DNA of 64,000 bases from UBA7398 sp964632545 (GCA_964632545.1 CAZWBQ010000007.1:16740-80739), one strand, 5' to 3'. Positions 17,872 to 26,030 are shown, counted from the stretch's first letter. Notes: generated from the sequence alone by a model not told the origin. Translations and numbers: made by a program.

Positions 17872-18716
17872 AACGCGAGTTATTAATCTATTTCACAGCG
17901 CTATCGTTACTTTACGGTTTCTATTCAATTTTTGGAAATAGTGATAGCAAAGCCAGTAAGAGATTACTTTTTGAAAGTAAGGATATTGAGCGAATCCTGC
18001 CATTTTTTATCGTATTTATATTTGGATATCTCTCAATATTTGCCATAGTTAAAGCAAAAGGGATTTCAATAGCTATTGCAATTCTCTTTCTTTTTATTCC
18101 CTATTTACAGGAGAAATCAAAAGCCAGTAAACGTTATAAATCAATAAGAAGCGCGTGGCCAGAGATGATTGACCAACTTGTTATGGGAATTCAATCTGGA
18201 GTTTCGCTGACCGAAGCCTTGTTAGCTATGAGAACGCGTGGTCCTATTCAACTTACTCCTTTTATTGAAATTTTTAGCAATGCGATTTTGGAAGGAAATA
18301 ATTTTGAAGAAGCTATTGGAAAAATGAAGAACGTATGCAATCTAGCGGAAGCGGATCAAATAGCAGAAACGCTAATTTTGGCTAAGAAATTGGGTAGCAA
18401 AGATGTTGGGATAGTTTTAAGAACTCTTAGCCAATTTCTTCGCGAAGATCTTGCAATCAGACTTGAGATTGAAGCTAAACACGGTTGGATAAAAAATTCT
18501 GCAGTATTGGCAGCAATTGCACCTTGGATTCTCTTGCTAATTCTCTCAACTCAATCTGCAACTGTCTCGGCATATTCCAATGCAGTCGGCTTAACCATCC
18601 TCCTCGCAGGGGTACTACTAACCGTAATTGCTTTCTTCTGGATGGAGAAAGTTGGTTCACTTCCGGTACGAAGTCGAGTACTAGGCACCAGAATTTTGGC
18701 GGCTAAAACTTTATGA
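17868..18716 (+). CDS. tadB: Tad pilus inner-membrane protein, TadB-like (T2SSF domain)
   Basis: Platform protein of the Tad machine, working with TadA and TadC in the cytoplasmic membrane. Two N-terminal membrane helices (about 8-24 and 43-78) precede a cytoplasmic T2SSF domain with WPEMIDQLVMGIQSGVSLTEALLAM and LGSKDVGIVLRTLSQFLRED, and the chain ends in two more hydrophobic helices. Length is 282. The ATG overlaps the tadA stop (ATGA), and the tadC start overlaps its own stop in the same way. Confidence 0.85.
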   Translation: MKRELLIYFTALSLLYGFYSIFGNSDSKASKRLLFESKDIERILPFFIVFIFGYLSIFAIVKAKGISIAIAILFLFIPYLQEKSKASKRYKSIRSAWPEMIDQLVMGIQSGVSLTEALLAMRTRGPIQLTPFIEIFSNAILEGNNFEEAIGKMKNVCNLAEADQIAETLILAKKLGSKDVGIVLRTLSQFLREDLAIRLEIEAKHGWIKNSAVLAAIAPWILLLILSTQSATVSAYSNAVGLTILLAGVLLTVIAFFWMEKVGSLPVRSRVLGTRILAAKTL

Positions 18717-19330
18717 AAAGCAGCGTCTTATTGAGTTTTATAATCATATTTCCAACCATCTATTTTGCAGCCAGATTAATTTTTAGTGAATATTTTAATC
18801 CTAACTTATTATATTCTAAACAATCGCTCTTAACCTTCAAAGTAAAATCTGAACTTCACGGTCTTAGAAAACGGAAGCAATTTAGTAATAAATTAGATTT
18901 TGAGTTTTCTGAAATGATTGAGATGTTTGCATTGGTAACTTCCGCAGGTGAGAGTTTGTTGGGAAGTTTTATATTTCTTGCAAGTTTTCCAGATTCAAGT
19001 CACGCGAAATTATTCCAAGAAGTTGTCGAATTAAGCTCTAGTGATAAATCATTCATGCAAGCAGTTGATTTTGTTGCTGAAAAAAGCGGATCCATATCCT
19101 TCCGAAAGTTCGCCAATACAATTCTTTTGGCTTTAGAACGAGGCTCTCCTTTAAGTGGAGTTCTACTTAATCAAGCCGCGGAATCTAGAAGTAATTACAA
19201 AGCGGAACTTTTAGCAATTGCCGGACGGGCGGAAATTGCACTCTTGATTCCCGTAGTATTTCTGATATTGCCACTTTCAGTAATATTTTCGCTTTGGCCA
19301 TCCTTCTATTCAATTTTAGGCATTATTTAG
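18713..19330 (+). CDS. tadC: Tad pilus inner-membrane protein, TadC-like (T2SSF domain)
   Basis: Second platform protein. A single N-terminal membrane segment (about 4-24) leads to a T2SSF core with FSEMIEMFALVTSAGESLLGSF and ANTILLALERGSPLSGVLLNQAAESRSNYKAELL, then a C-terminal hydrophobic pair. At 205 residues it is shorter than the usual 250-300 and has fewer N-terminal helices, but it is intact. Overlaps tadB by four bases. A gap of about 130 bases follows before the pilin genes, with no clear terminator in it. Confidence 0.8.
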   Translation: MKSSVLLSFIIIFPTIYFAARLIFSEYFNPNLLYSKQSLLTFKVKSELHGLRKRKQFSNKLDFEFSEMIEMFALVTSAGESLLGSFIFLASFPDSSHAKLFQEVVELSSSDKSFMQAVDFVAEKSGSISFRKFANTILLALERGSPLSGVLLNQAAESRSNYKAELLAIAGRAEIALLIPVVFLILPLSVIFSLWPSFYSILGII

Positions 19331-19462
19331 AATTTTGCTTCTCGATAACTAAGAAGTTCTGCACAGGCTTTGACTCTCCACAAACAGCCAATATCAAACA
19401 GGATCTTAATCGTCCTTTAGATGAGGATTTGGGAACTAACAATTCAGAATTGAGGAAATTAA

Positions 19463-19711
19463 ATGAGTAACGGCAGATTTCGAAAAACCCAATTTATTAT
19501 TAGATATAGATTTATAGCTCTAGTTTTATATTTTAGAAAATTGAAAGAAAGAATATTAGGAAAAATTCTTTCTGAGCGTGGCGATGTACCTGGTTGGGTA
19601 TTAGTAGTATTAATGACAACCGGCTTAGTGACCGCAATTTGGACAATTGCAGCTCCAAGATTAAGTGCCATACTGCGTAACTCCTTAGATGCTATGAACA
19701 ATATTAAGTGA
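19463..19711 (+). CDS. Flp-like small pilin candidate
   Basis: An 82-residue protein with a basic N-terminal segment, the motif SERG (37-40), and a single hydrophobic stretch GWVLVVLMTTGLVTAIWTIA. Small proteins with ERGDVPGW followed by one membrane helix occupy the Flp position of actinobacterial Tad loci. It lacks the Glu at +5 of classical type IV prepilins. The leader is unusually long (40 residues up to the ERG) and contains its own hydrophobic patch (FIIRYRFIALVLYF). AATTGAGGAAATTAA before the ATG contains GAGG as ribosome site. Probable major pilin by position; this is an inference. Confidence 0.65.
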   Translation: MSNGRFRKTQFIIRYRFIALVLYFRKLKERILGKILSERGDVPGWVLVVLMTTGLVTAIWTIAAPRLSAILRNSLDAMNNIK

Positions 19712-20175
19712 ACAAAATGGAAAACAAGATAGAAAACAAGATAGAAAACAAGATGGAAAACAAGAAGCAAAAAAATCACTTTTTAGTTAACTGTAAATCC
19801 GAACGTGGGAATGTTGAATCTTTCTTGGTGTTAATCCCATTAATATTTCTCTTCTTACTTGTTTTCCAATTAGTAGTTGCGCTTTATCAAAGAAATGTTG
19901 CTATTTACGAAGTGCAAAGCATCGCAAACAGAATCGCAACGTCGGGTGAGGTTATAAATATAAATTCGCATTCAAAAAATGAAAAAACTAATTTTGACTC
20001 ATTTCATTTTGTAGAGGCAAATATAAATTTGACACATATTGATATTCCAGGTGGAGGAGCATTGATTAAAGTTGATAAATATGTGGAAATTCCAATTTTT
20101 ACCGAATTATTTCGAGATACAAGATTTAGAAATCTATTCCTAGTGCACTCCTTGGCATATTCAGAGATTAATTAA
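19708..20175 (+). CDS. TadE-like minor pilin with N-terminal tandem repeat
   Basis: 155 residues. The N-terminus consists of repeated four-residue units (ENKI/ENKM) encoded by a 12-base tandem repeat; then comes SERG (31-34) and a membrane helix SFLVLIPLIFLFLLVFQLVVALY, then an extracytoplasmic domain of about 95 residues. The helix and following NVAIYEVQSIANRIA resemble TadE. The start is ambiguous: GTG 19708 overlaps the preceding stop, and ATG codons lie inside repeat units 1 (19717) and 4 (19753), all in frame. Repeat number would therefore change the length of the cytoplasmic leader without breaking the frame. Confidence 0.65.
   Translation: MNKMENKIENKIENKMENKKQKNHFLVNCKSERGNVESFLVLIPLIFLFLLVFQLVVALYQRNVAIYEVQSIANRIATSGEVININSHSKNEKTNFDSFHFVEANINLTHIDIPGGGALIKVDKYVEIPIFTELFRDTRFRNLFLVHSLAYSEIN
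19717..19764 (+). repeat. 12-base tandem repeat, four copies, in frame
   Basis: Four consecutive units at 19717, 19729, 19741 and 19753 reading ATRGAAAACAAG, with A or G at the third position. They lie inside the N-terminal coding part of the TadE-like gene. Confidence 0.95.
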
Positions 20176-20186
20176 TAACTACTCCC

Positions 20187-20642
20187 ATGAACCAGTTTTC
20201 ATTGTCAAAAAGGTTTCTTCCCCGAATATTGCAATATTGCGTACAGGAACGAGGTTCTGCTGTAGTCGAATTTGTGGTTTTAGCCTTACCACTTTTTGTG
20301 CCATTAGTTTTATTTGTAAATGGCTTTGCGACTAAGTCTTTTAGCGAAATCTCATATCAGAATATTGCTAGGCAGTCCTTGAGAGCTTTTGTTACTAGCC
20401 CTGACTTTGAAACCGGAGTGCGAAGAATTGAATACATTATTAGCACTTCAGAAATAATTCCTATCCCTAGATACATAATTTCTTGTCCAATTGATAAGTG
20501 TTTTACCCCTGGATCGATAGTCACAATCGAGCTGCTAGGTGCCATTAAAAGTGATGCTGTCTCTGATGGAAGCTCGAATTTGGATTCCAATAAAGTACTT
20601 GCAAAACTTTCTGAGAGATTTGATCAATGGCGGGATAGCTAA
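20187..20642 (+). CDS. tadE: TadE-like pseudopilin
   Basis: 151 residues. This is the most canonical of the set: QERGSAVVEFVVLALPLF has the cleavage-site Gly23 followed by five residues ending in Glu28, which matches the class III/TadE G-x4-E rule, and the membrane helix begins at once. The extracytoplasmic part contains two cysteines (ISCPIDKC) that could form a disulfide. The next gene starts eight bases after its stop. Probably processed by a TadV/CpaA-type prepilin peptidase, which is not encoded in this window. Confidence 0.78.
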   Translation: MNQFSLSKRFLPRILQYCVQERGSAVVEFVVLALPLFVPLVLFVNGFATKSFSEISYQNIARQSLRAFVTSPDFETGVRRIEYIISTSEIIPIPRYIISCPIDKCFTPGSIVTIELLGAIKSDAVSDGSSNLDSNKVLAKLSERFDQWRDS

Positions 20643-20649
20643 AGTCACT

Positions 20650-21273
20650 ATGCAAATTAACTATTACGGAAGGTTTGTTAAGCCAAGGTTCAACTTTAAC
20701 ATAGTAATTCTCCCCAAAATATTTCAAAACAAAATATTTCAAAACAAAGTATTTCAAAACAAAGTATTTCAAAACAAAATATTGCAAAACAGCGTAATTG
20801 AAGAGCGCGGATCGCTAATGCCACTCACATTTGGTTTCTTCCTGATTTCCCTCCTTATTATCTTTATTTTGGTTGATTTTTCATCTGTGATGTTACGTCA
20901 AAGGGTTTTAATTCAGGAAAATGAGTTGGCATTAATGAGATCGAGTCATCAGTTGAGTAGAAGTCGATATTACTTATTTGGACTTGACCAGAATTTAAGT
21001 AATAGTGAATTCAAAGTGCCGATAAATTGCTCGGATGCGAAATCTGCCTACTTAGATGAAGTGGATTTAATAAACAGTAATAAATATTCGTCTGATTCAA
21101 CTGGTAATAATTTCTTAGGGAATATCGAAGTCATTCAATTTCAGTGCGATGGCTATAAAGTGGTCGGAGAAGTATCGGCTACTTATGTTTTGCCCCTGCA
21201 AGCAAATGCACTTGGAATGACTTCATTTACGGTTAGGGCCAGCGGGAGTGCAACCAATCAATACAACAGGTAA
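20650..21273 (+). CDS. TadG/TadF-like pilus protein with N-terminal tandem repeat
   Basis: 207 residues from ATG 20650, which starts after the preceding gene; the frame is open further upstream to 20539 but that would overlap tadE by 100 bases. The leader contains five repeats of the pentapeptide K-[IV]-[FL]-Q-N (about 23-47), then EERG (51-54) and a hydrophobic helix (LTFGFFLISLLIIFILVDF), then an extracytoplasmic domain with two cysteines (NCSDAK, QCDGYK). It resembles the last TadE/TadG-type gene of actinobacterial Tad operons. It ends with TAA at 21271, directly before the prfB -10 box. Confidence 0.62.
   Translation: MQINYYGRFVKPRFNFNIVILPKIFQNKIFQNKVFQNKVFQNKILQNSVIEERGSLMPLTFGFFLISLLIIFILVDFSSVMLRQRVLIQENELALMRSSHQLSRSRYYLFGLDQNLSNSEFKVPINCSDAKSAYLDEVDLINSNKYSSDSTGNNFLGNIEVIQFQCDGYKVVGEVSATYVLPLQANALGMTSFTVRASGSATNQYNR
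20716..20790 (+). repeat. 15-base tandem repeat, five copies, in frame
   Basis: Five units of AAARTATTKCAAAAC starting at 20716, 20731, 20746, 20761 and 20776; units 1-2 and 3-4 are identical pairs, and unit 5 has one change (TTG for TTT). Encodes KIFQN, KIFQN, KVFQN, KVFQN, KILQN. Confidence 0.95.
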
Positions 21274-21279
21274 TACGAT
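21274..21279 (+). promoter_or_regulatory. -10 box TACGAT of prfB (leaderless-type promoter)
   Basis: Directly follows the stop codon of the last pilus gene and lies six bases before the prfB ATG. No Shine-Dalgarno sequence fits, so the prfB transcript probably begins at its start codon. Confidence 0.5.
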
Positions 21280-21285
21280 TCCTTC

Positions 21286-22389
21286 ATGGCCGCGCGTGAG
21301 TTTGAACTTGAGATTGCTGCATTGAGTGGCACCTTGGGATCGATTGAAAAAGTAATCGACCTTCCTAAGTTACGGATTGAAGCTAAAGAATTAGAAGAAG
21401 CCGCTGGAGTCCCAAACCTTTGGGACGATCCCGAAGCGGCTCAGAAAGTAACAAGCAAACTTTCTAGAGTGCAGAGCGAAATAAATCGAGTCTCATCACT
21501 TCGGCAACGTTTAGATGATCTTCCAGTACTACTTGAATTGGCCAGAGGCGAAGAAGACCAAAGCGCGTTAGAAGATGCAGGTAAAGAATTAGATGCTGTT
21601 ACTAAATCAATTAGTGAACTTGAGGTACAAACTCTATTAAGCGGTGAGTATGACCATCGCGATGCGCTCGTAACAATTCGATCTGAGGCTGGCGGGGTTG
21701 ATGCAGCTGATTGGGCTGAAATGGTTTCGCGTATGTTTTTACGATATTGCGAAATTCATAATTATCAGACCCAAGTGTTGGAAACTTCTTATGCTGAAGA
21801 AGCCGGAATTAAATCAACAACTTTTAAAGTTGCGGCTCCTTATGCTTACGGAACACTTTCAGTGGAGCAAGGAACTCATCGATTAGTCCGCATATCACCT
21901 TTTGATAGTCAAAATCGGCGCCACACATCTTTTGCTGGAGTTGAAGTTGTTCCAGTTGTTGATCAAAGCGATCATATAGAAATAGATGAAAAAGATATCC
22001 GAATCGATGTTTATCGTTCATCCGGTCCGGGCGGCCAAGGTGTTAATACAACTGATTCTGCAGTCCGAATAACCCATATTCCAAGTGGGATAGTTGTTTC
22101 ATGTCAGAATGAAAGATCACAAATTCAAAATCGTGCAACTGCAATGGCAGTGCTGCAATCTAAATTACTAGAACGTCGACACCAAGAAGATCGCGCAAAG
22201 ATGGATGCGCTACGTGGTGACAATGCTGGTTCTTGGGGAAATCAAATACGTTCTTATGTTTTACATCCTTACCAAATGGTGAAAGACCACCGTACTGATT
22301 TTGAAACTGGAAATACTCAAGCAGTATTAAATGGCGAATTAGATGGATTTATTGAAGCAGGCATTAGATGGCGCCGCTCACAGCACTAA
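21286..22389 (+). CDS. prfB: peptide chain release factor 2
   Basis: Terminates translation at UGA and UAA. The codon-recognition tripeptide SPF is present in ISPFDSQNRRHTS, which marks RF2, and the peptidyl-hydrolysis motif GGQ is in SGPGGQGVNTTDSAV. Length 367 is normal. The frame is continuous from the ATG, so there is no autoregulatory +1 frameshift of the type found in E. coli prfB. It heads the prfB-ftsE-ftsX-protease-smpB-ssrA block, an order conserved in actinobacteria apart from the protease. Confidence 0.97.
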   Translation: MAAREFELEIAALSGTLGSIEKVIDLPKLRIEAKELEEAAGVPNLWDDPEAAQKVTSKLSRVQSEINRVSSLRQRLDDLPVLLELARGEEDQSALEDAGKELDAVTKSISELEVQTLLSGEYDHRDALVTIRSEAGGVDAADWAEMVSRMFLRYCEIHNYQTQVLETSYAEEAGIKSTTFKVAAPYAYGTLSVEQGTHRLVRISPFDSQNRRHTSFAGVEVVPVVDQSDHIEIDEKDIRIDVYRSSGPGGQGVNTTDSAVRITHIPSGIVVSCQNERSQIQNRATAMAVLQSKLLERRHQEDRAKMDALRGDNAGSWGNQIRSYVLHPYQMVKDHRTDFETGNTQAVLNGELDGFIEAGIRWRRSQH

Positions 22390-22498
22390 ATTACTTTTAA
22401 TTAAAGAATGTGAGATATCTCCCGCAATATCCGCGTAATTAAGCAATATCCTCAGGAAAATAGCCGAGTTAAATCGCCCCGTATGGCATCAATATCCA

Positions 22499-22504
22499 TA
22501 AAAT
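22499..22504 (+). promoter_or_regulatory. -10 box TAAAAT of ftsE (leaderless-type promoter)
   Basis: TAAAAT, six bases, then the ftsE ATG at 22511. It lies in the 121-base gap after prfB, which otherwise contains nothing I can assign. Confidence 0.55.
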
Positions 22505-22510
22505 AACCAC

Positions 22511-23200
22511 ATGATTCGGTTTGAGCAAGTGACTAAGTCCTATCCGAAAACGGAACAGCCTGCGCTAAATCAAGTTGATCTAAATGTTGAAAAAGGCGAA
22601 TTCGTATTCTTGGTTGGACTTTCTGGTTCAGGTAAATCTACATTCTTAAGGTTAGTTCTTAGAGAAGAGAAGCCAACTTCGGGAACAATTCATGTTGCAG
22701 GTAAAGATTTAGCTACTCTTTCCAATTACAAAGTTCCAGAACTTCGCCGCCAAGTCGGTACTGTCTTTCAAGATTTCCGCCTACTAAATAACAAAACAGT
22801 TTTCGAAAATGTAGCTTTTACTTTGCATGTGCTCGGATATTCCAAGAAAGAGATTGCCCGTGAAGTTCCGGAAGTTTTAGAACTGGTTGGCCTTGAAGAG
22901 AAATTAGATCGAAAGCCTGGCGAACTTTCTGGTGGTGAACAACAACGAGTAGCAATTGCGCGAGCTTACGTAAGCCGTCCAGCCATACTTATTGCTGATG
23001 AGCCAACTGGAAACTTGGATCCAGCAACTTCTGTCGGAATCATGAAACTACTCGACCGGATTAATCGAGATGGTACAACTGTTGTAATGGCAACCCATGA
23101 TGCTGGCATCGTGGATCAAATGCGAAAACGAGTTATCGAACTTGAAGCTGGCCATGTAATCCGTGACCAAGCTCGAGGTGTCTACGGATATACCGGTTGA
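22511..23200 (+). CDS. ftsE: cell division ATP-binding protein FtsE
   Basis: ABC-type ATPase that works with FtsX at the division septum to control peptidoglycan hydrolases. Walker A is GLSGSGKST (about 37-45), the Q-loop is FQDF, the ABC signature is LSGGEQQRVAIARA and Walker B is ILIADEPTGNLD. Length is 229. Followed after 50 bases by ftsX, which has its own strong ribosome site. Confidence 0.97.
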   Translation: MIRFEQVTKSYPKTEQPALNQVDLNVEKGEFVFLVGLSGSGKSTFLRLVLREEKPTSGTIHVAGKDLATLSNYKVPELRRQVGTVFQDFRLLNNKTVFENVAFTLHVLGYSKKEIAREVPEVLELVGLEEKLDRKPGELSGGEQQRVAIARAYVSRPAILIADEPTGNLDPATSVGIMKLLDRINRDGTTVVMATHDAGIVDQMRKRVIELEAGHVIRDQARGVYGYTG

Positions 23201-23250
23201 TTTCAGATAAAGTGAATTAACGAAGTAATAAGAAGGAAAGGAGAAGAGAA

Positions 23251-24153
23251 ATGCGAGCTGGATTTATCGCGAGCGAAGTCGGTATTGGACTTCGACGTAA
23301 CTTAACTATGACATTTGCGGTAATTATTACGGTAGCAATTTCTCTCTCACTTCTCGGAATTGGATTCCTTTCCAATGCTCAGGTTCGAGTTATGAAAGAT
23401 TATTGGTACGACAAAATTGAAGTATCGGTATATCTATGCGGATCTTTATCTGAATCTGCATCTTGTTCTGGCGGAGTAATCACAGATGGTCAACGTCTTG
23501 AAATTCAAAAAGATTTACAGGATTTACCGGCAGTGCAAAATGTTTATTATGAATCTCAAGCAGAGGCATTTACCCGTTTTCAAGAGCGATTCAAAGGTTC
23601 AGCAATTGCGCAAAATGTGACACAAGATCAATTACCTGAATCATTCCGAGTTAAGTTAAAGGACCCAACTCAATTCGCAGTTGTTGAGAGCGCCTTCTCC
23701 GGACGACCAGGTGTAGATGTTGTGCAGGATCAACGATCAATTCTAGAAAAGTTCTTTAAACTATTAAATGTACTTCGCGATGGTGCACTTGCAATTGGTT
23801 TAGCGAGCGTACTTACTGCAGCGCTATTGATAAGTAACACTCTTCGCCTTGCAGCCTTTAACCGCCGCCGCGAAACCAACGTCATGAAATTGGTTGGCGC
23901 AAGTTCTTTCTCTATTCAGTTACCATTTTTATTAGAAGGTGTTTTTGCTGCAATTATTGGCTGGCTATTTTCAACCGGGTTATTAGCCACATTCAAATTA
24001 GTAATTGATCAACGCGTAGCACCTCTTTTAACATTTACAAATTTCTTCGGGTGGCGTGATGTTTGGGTCACTTCGGCCTACTTACTGATAACTGGCTTAG
24101 GCGTATCTGCCATCGCTTCCACACTCACACTTCGCAAATATCTCAAGGTCTAG
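23251..24153 (+). CDS. ftsX: cell division protein FtsX
   Basis: Permease-like partner of FtsE. It has an N-terminal membrane helix (about 20-40), a large extracytoplasmic domain (about 45-170) with two cysteines (LCGSLSESASCSGG) and three C-terminal membrane helices, which is the FtsX topology. RLAAFNRRRETNVMKLVGAS is the conserved cytoplasmic coupling loop. Length is 300. AAGGAAAGGAG gives it a strong Shine-Dalgarno. Confidence 0.95.
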   Translation: MRAGFIASEVGIGLRRNLTMTFAVIITVAISLSLLGIGFLSNAQVRVMKDYWYDKIEVSVYLCGSLSESASCSGGVITDGQRLEIQKDLQDLPAVQNVYYESQAEAFTRFQERFKGSAIAQNVTQDQLPESFRVKLKDPTQFAVVESAFSGRPGVDVVQDQRSILEKFFKLLNVLRDGALAIGLASVLTAALLISNTLRLAAFNRRRETNVMKLVGASSFSIQLPFLLEGVFAAIIGWLFSTGLLATFKLVIDQRVAPLLTFTNFFGWRDVWVTSAYLLITGLGVSAIASTLTLRKYLKV

Positions 24154-24217
24154 TACTTTTAACCTCCAATAGCTCCTTCGTAAAGCACGGGGGAGAACTT
24201 CCCAGGAGTGTGTTGAA

Positions 24218-25405
24218 ATGGTGCGCAATCAAGATTTTTTGCGCCCGACTTTCTTAGCTAGAGCAAAATCCCGATTTTTGAAACCCATAAGCAGTAGTTC
24301 ATTGCGTGCTAGCGGGATCATTTTTATCGTTATGGCATTAGTTTTTTCAATCGGTTACTCAATCGGAATTCGAAATTCCGATGGTCCGGTTGACCAAGCT
24401 ATTAGAGAAATTAATTCTGCCGGCCATTCAAAAGTAACGAAACAAGTGCTACAACGAGCAGCAATTGAAGGCGCTATAAAAGCTTCGGGAGATCAGTGGT
24501 CAAACTATTTCCCAACTAGCGCACTTGATATCTTTCAAGATCTGATAAACAACCAATACACAGGTGTCGGGATTATTTTGAGGAAATCTGCATCAGGAGT
24601 ATTGGAAGTTGCAAGTGTGGAACCAACCTCACCTGCAGGAAATGCTGGAATTATTGCAAGTGATCAACTAATAGAAATAAATGGAACTGATGTGCAAGGT
24701 GCATCACTACCTTCTGTGATCGCGATGCTCCGAGGAAATATTGGCAAAAAGGTTGATCTACTAATTCTCCGTAATGGAAAGCAAGTTTTACTTACTCTTA
24801 TGCGAGCAAAAATCACGGCGCAAAGTGTAGAAATCTCTACAATTTCTAAAGAAGTAGTTCTATTGACGATATCTTCGTTCGCTACCGCTACAGCCTATGA
24901 CGTTCAAAGATTATTAATTAAAACACCACACAGTAAAGGCATAATCATAGATTTAAGAAATAATCCTGGCGGTATAGTTGAAGAAGCTGTTGGAGTTGCT
25001 CGCCAATTTATTAATGGCGGAATTATTGTTTCTTATCAGAAAGCAACCGGCGAAAAGGTATTTTTTGATTCTACTGAAACAGGTGCTGACCAAGCGCCAA
25101 TTATTGTTTTAATTAATCGTGCAACAGCCAGCGCAGCAGAAATTTTGGCAGCTGCGCTCCAAGATAGGAACCGAGCAGTAGTTCTTGGCGAGAAGAGTTA
25201 CGGGAAAGGAACTGTGCAAGAGTTTAGAACTTTAAATGATGGTTCAAAGCTTGAATTAACTGTGGCGTTTTATCGCTCACCTTCAGGTAAATTGATTGAT
25301 GGAAAAGGCGTAACGCCTGACCTGGTTGTGCCAGAGAGTGTAATTGCGAGCAAATCTCTTCAAGTACTCGGTGGTTTAGCCTCACTAATAACACCTAATA
25401 ATTAG
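24218..25405 (+). CDS. S41 family C-terminal processing peptidase, membrane anchored
   Basis: A PDZ-containing serine protease of the CtpA/Prc type acting outside the cytoplasmic membrane. A single N-terminal anchor lies at about 33-51. A PDZ domain (about 125-200) has YTGVGIIL and EPTSPAGNAGIIASDQLIEING. The protease domain carries Ser305 (TASAAEI) and Lys330 (SYGKGTVQ), spaced 25 residues apart as in the Tsp catalytic dyad. Length is 395. AGGAG lies nine bases before the ATG. It is inserted between ftsX and smpB. Its substrate is unknown; a role in envelope or division quality control would fit its neighbours. Confidence 0.92.
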   Translation: MVRNQDFLRPTFLARAKSRFLKPISSSSLRASGIIFIVMALVFSIGYSIGIRNSDGPVDQAIREINSAGHSKVTKQVLQRAAIEGAIKASGDQWSNYFPTSALDIFQDLINNQYTGVGIILRKSASGVLEVASVEPTSPAGNAGIIASDQLIEINGTDVQGASLPSVIAMLRGNIGKKVDLLILRNGKQVLLTLMRAKITAQSVEISTISKEVVLLTISSFATATAYDVQRLLIKTPHSKGIIIDLRNNPGGIVEEAVGVARQFINGGIIVSYQKATGEKVFFDSTETGADQAPIIVLINRATASAAEILAAALQDRNRAVVLGEKSYGKGTVQEFRTLNDGSKLELTVAFYRSPSGKLIDGKGVTPDLVVPESVIASKSLQVLGGLASLITPNN

Positions 25406-25442
25406 AAATATCAATTAATTAACGATTCCAATTATCAACCGT

Positions 25443-25448
25443 TACCCT
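25443..25448 (+). promoter_or_regulatory. -10 box TACCCT of smpB (leaderless-type promoter)
   Basis: TACCCT, six bases, then the smpB ATG at 25455, with no Shine-Dalgarno sequence. Confidence 0.45.
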
Positions 25449-25454
25449 TAATCC

Positions 25455-25973
25455 ATGGTTAAGGAAGTCGGACGTAAACTCATCGCGCAGAACAAAAAGG
25501 CGCGCCATGATTACTTCATAGAAGATGTCTATGAATGTGGTCTTGTGTTAACTGGCACGGAAGTGAAATCACTTCGGGCTGGTCGAGCATCGCTCATCGA
25601 CGGCTTTGCCATGGTCATTGATGGAGAGTTATGGCTTAGCGGCGTTCATATTCCAGAATATACAGAAGGTACTTGGACTAATCACACTCCCCGGCGAGAT
25701 CGAAAATTGTTGTTGCATAAGAAGGAGATTACGAAATTAATTGGAAAGACTAAAGAGAGTGGTTTAACTTTAATTCCAATTTCACTTTACTTTAAAGATG
25801 GGAAAGCAAAGGTTGAACTCGGGCTTGCGAAAGGTAAGAAAGCGCATGACAAGCGGGCTTCACTTATGGAGAAAGAAGCGGGTCGGGAAATCGCGCGCGA
25901 GATGTCACGGAATTTAAGCGGTAAGAATGTTGGACGTAGTAATCCGCGTAAATCCAATAAGTACGACGATTAA
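25455..25973 (+). CDS. smpB: SsrA-binding protein SmpB
   Basis: Delivers tmRNA to stalled ribosomes in trans-translation. Conserved blocks seen are NKKARHDYFIEDVYECGLVLTGTEVKSLR, the IPEYTEGTWTNHTPRRDRKLLLHK loop and LYFKDGKAKVELGLAKGKKAHDKR. Length is 172, with a basic C-terminal tail that is usual for the family. The tmRNA gene begins 57 bases after its stop, the arrangement found in many bacteria. Confidence 0.97.
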   Translation: MVKEVGRKLIAQNKKARHDYFIEDVYECGLVLTGTEVKSLRAGRASLIDGFAMVIDGELWLSGVHIPEYTEGTWTNHTPRRDRKLLLHKKEITKLIGKTKESGLTLIPISLYFKDGKAKVELGLAKGKKAHDKRASLMEKEAGREIAREMSRNLSGKNVGRSNPRKSNKYDD

Positions 25974-26002
25974 TCTCGGTATTTAGTTTTACTTTATTAA
26001 AG

Positions 26003-26008
26003 TACAAT
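26003..26008 (+). promoter_or_regulatory. candidate -10 box TACAAT of ssrA
   Basis: TACAAT lies 22 bases before the mature 5' end of tmRNA in an AT-rich gap; a short 5' trailer would be removed by RNase P. No convincing -35 box at 16-18 bases. Confidence 0.35.
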
Positions 26009-26030
26009 TAGCTAGCTTTCTAACTCCCAT

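Noticed and set aside
20539..20649. Upstream extension of the last pilus gene
   Set aside because: Overlaps the tadE coding region by about 100 bases in another frame; ATG 20650 just after the tadE stop is more likely.
20716..20790. Possible CRISPR-like or regulatory direct repeats
   Set aside because: Units are 15 bases, contiguous without spacers, and in frame inside a coding region; this is a minisatellite, not a CRISPR array.
21286..21400. Programmed +1 frameshift in prfB
   Set aside because: The reading frame is continuous from the ATG, with no internal UGA or slippery CUU-U context.
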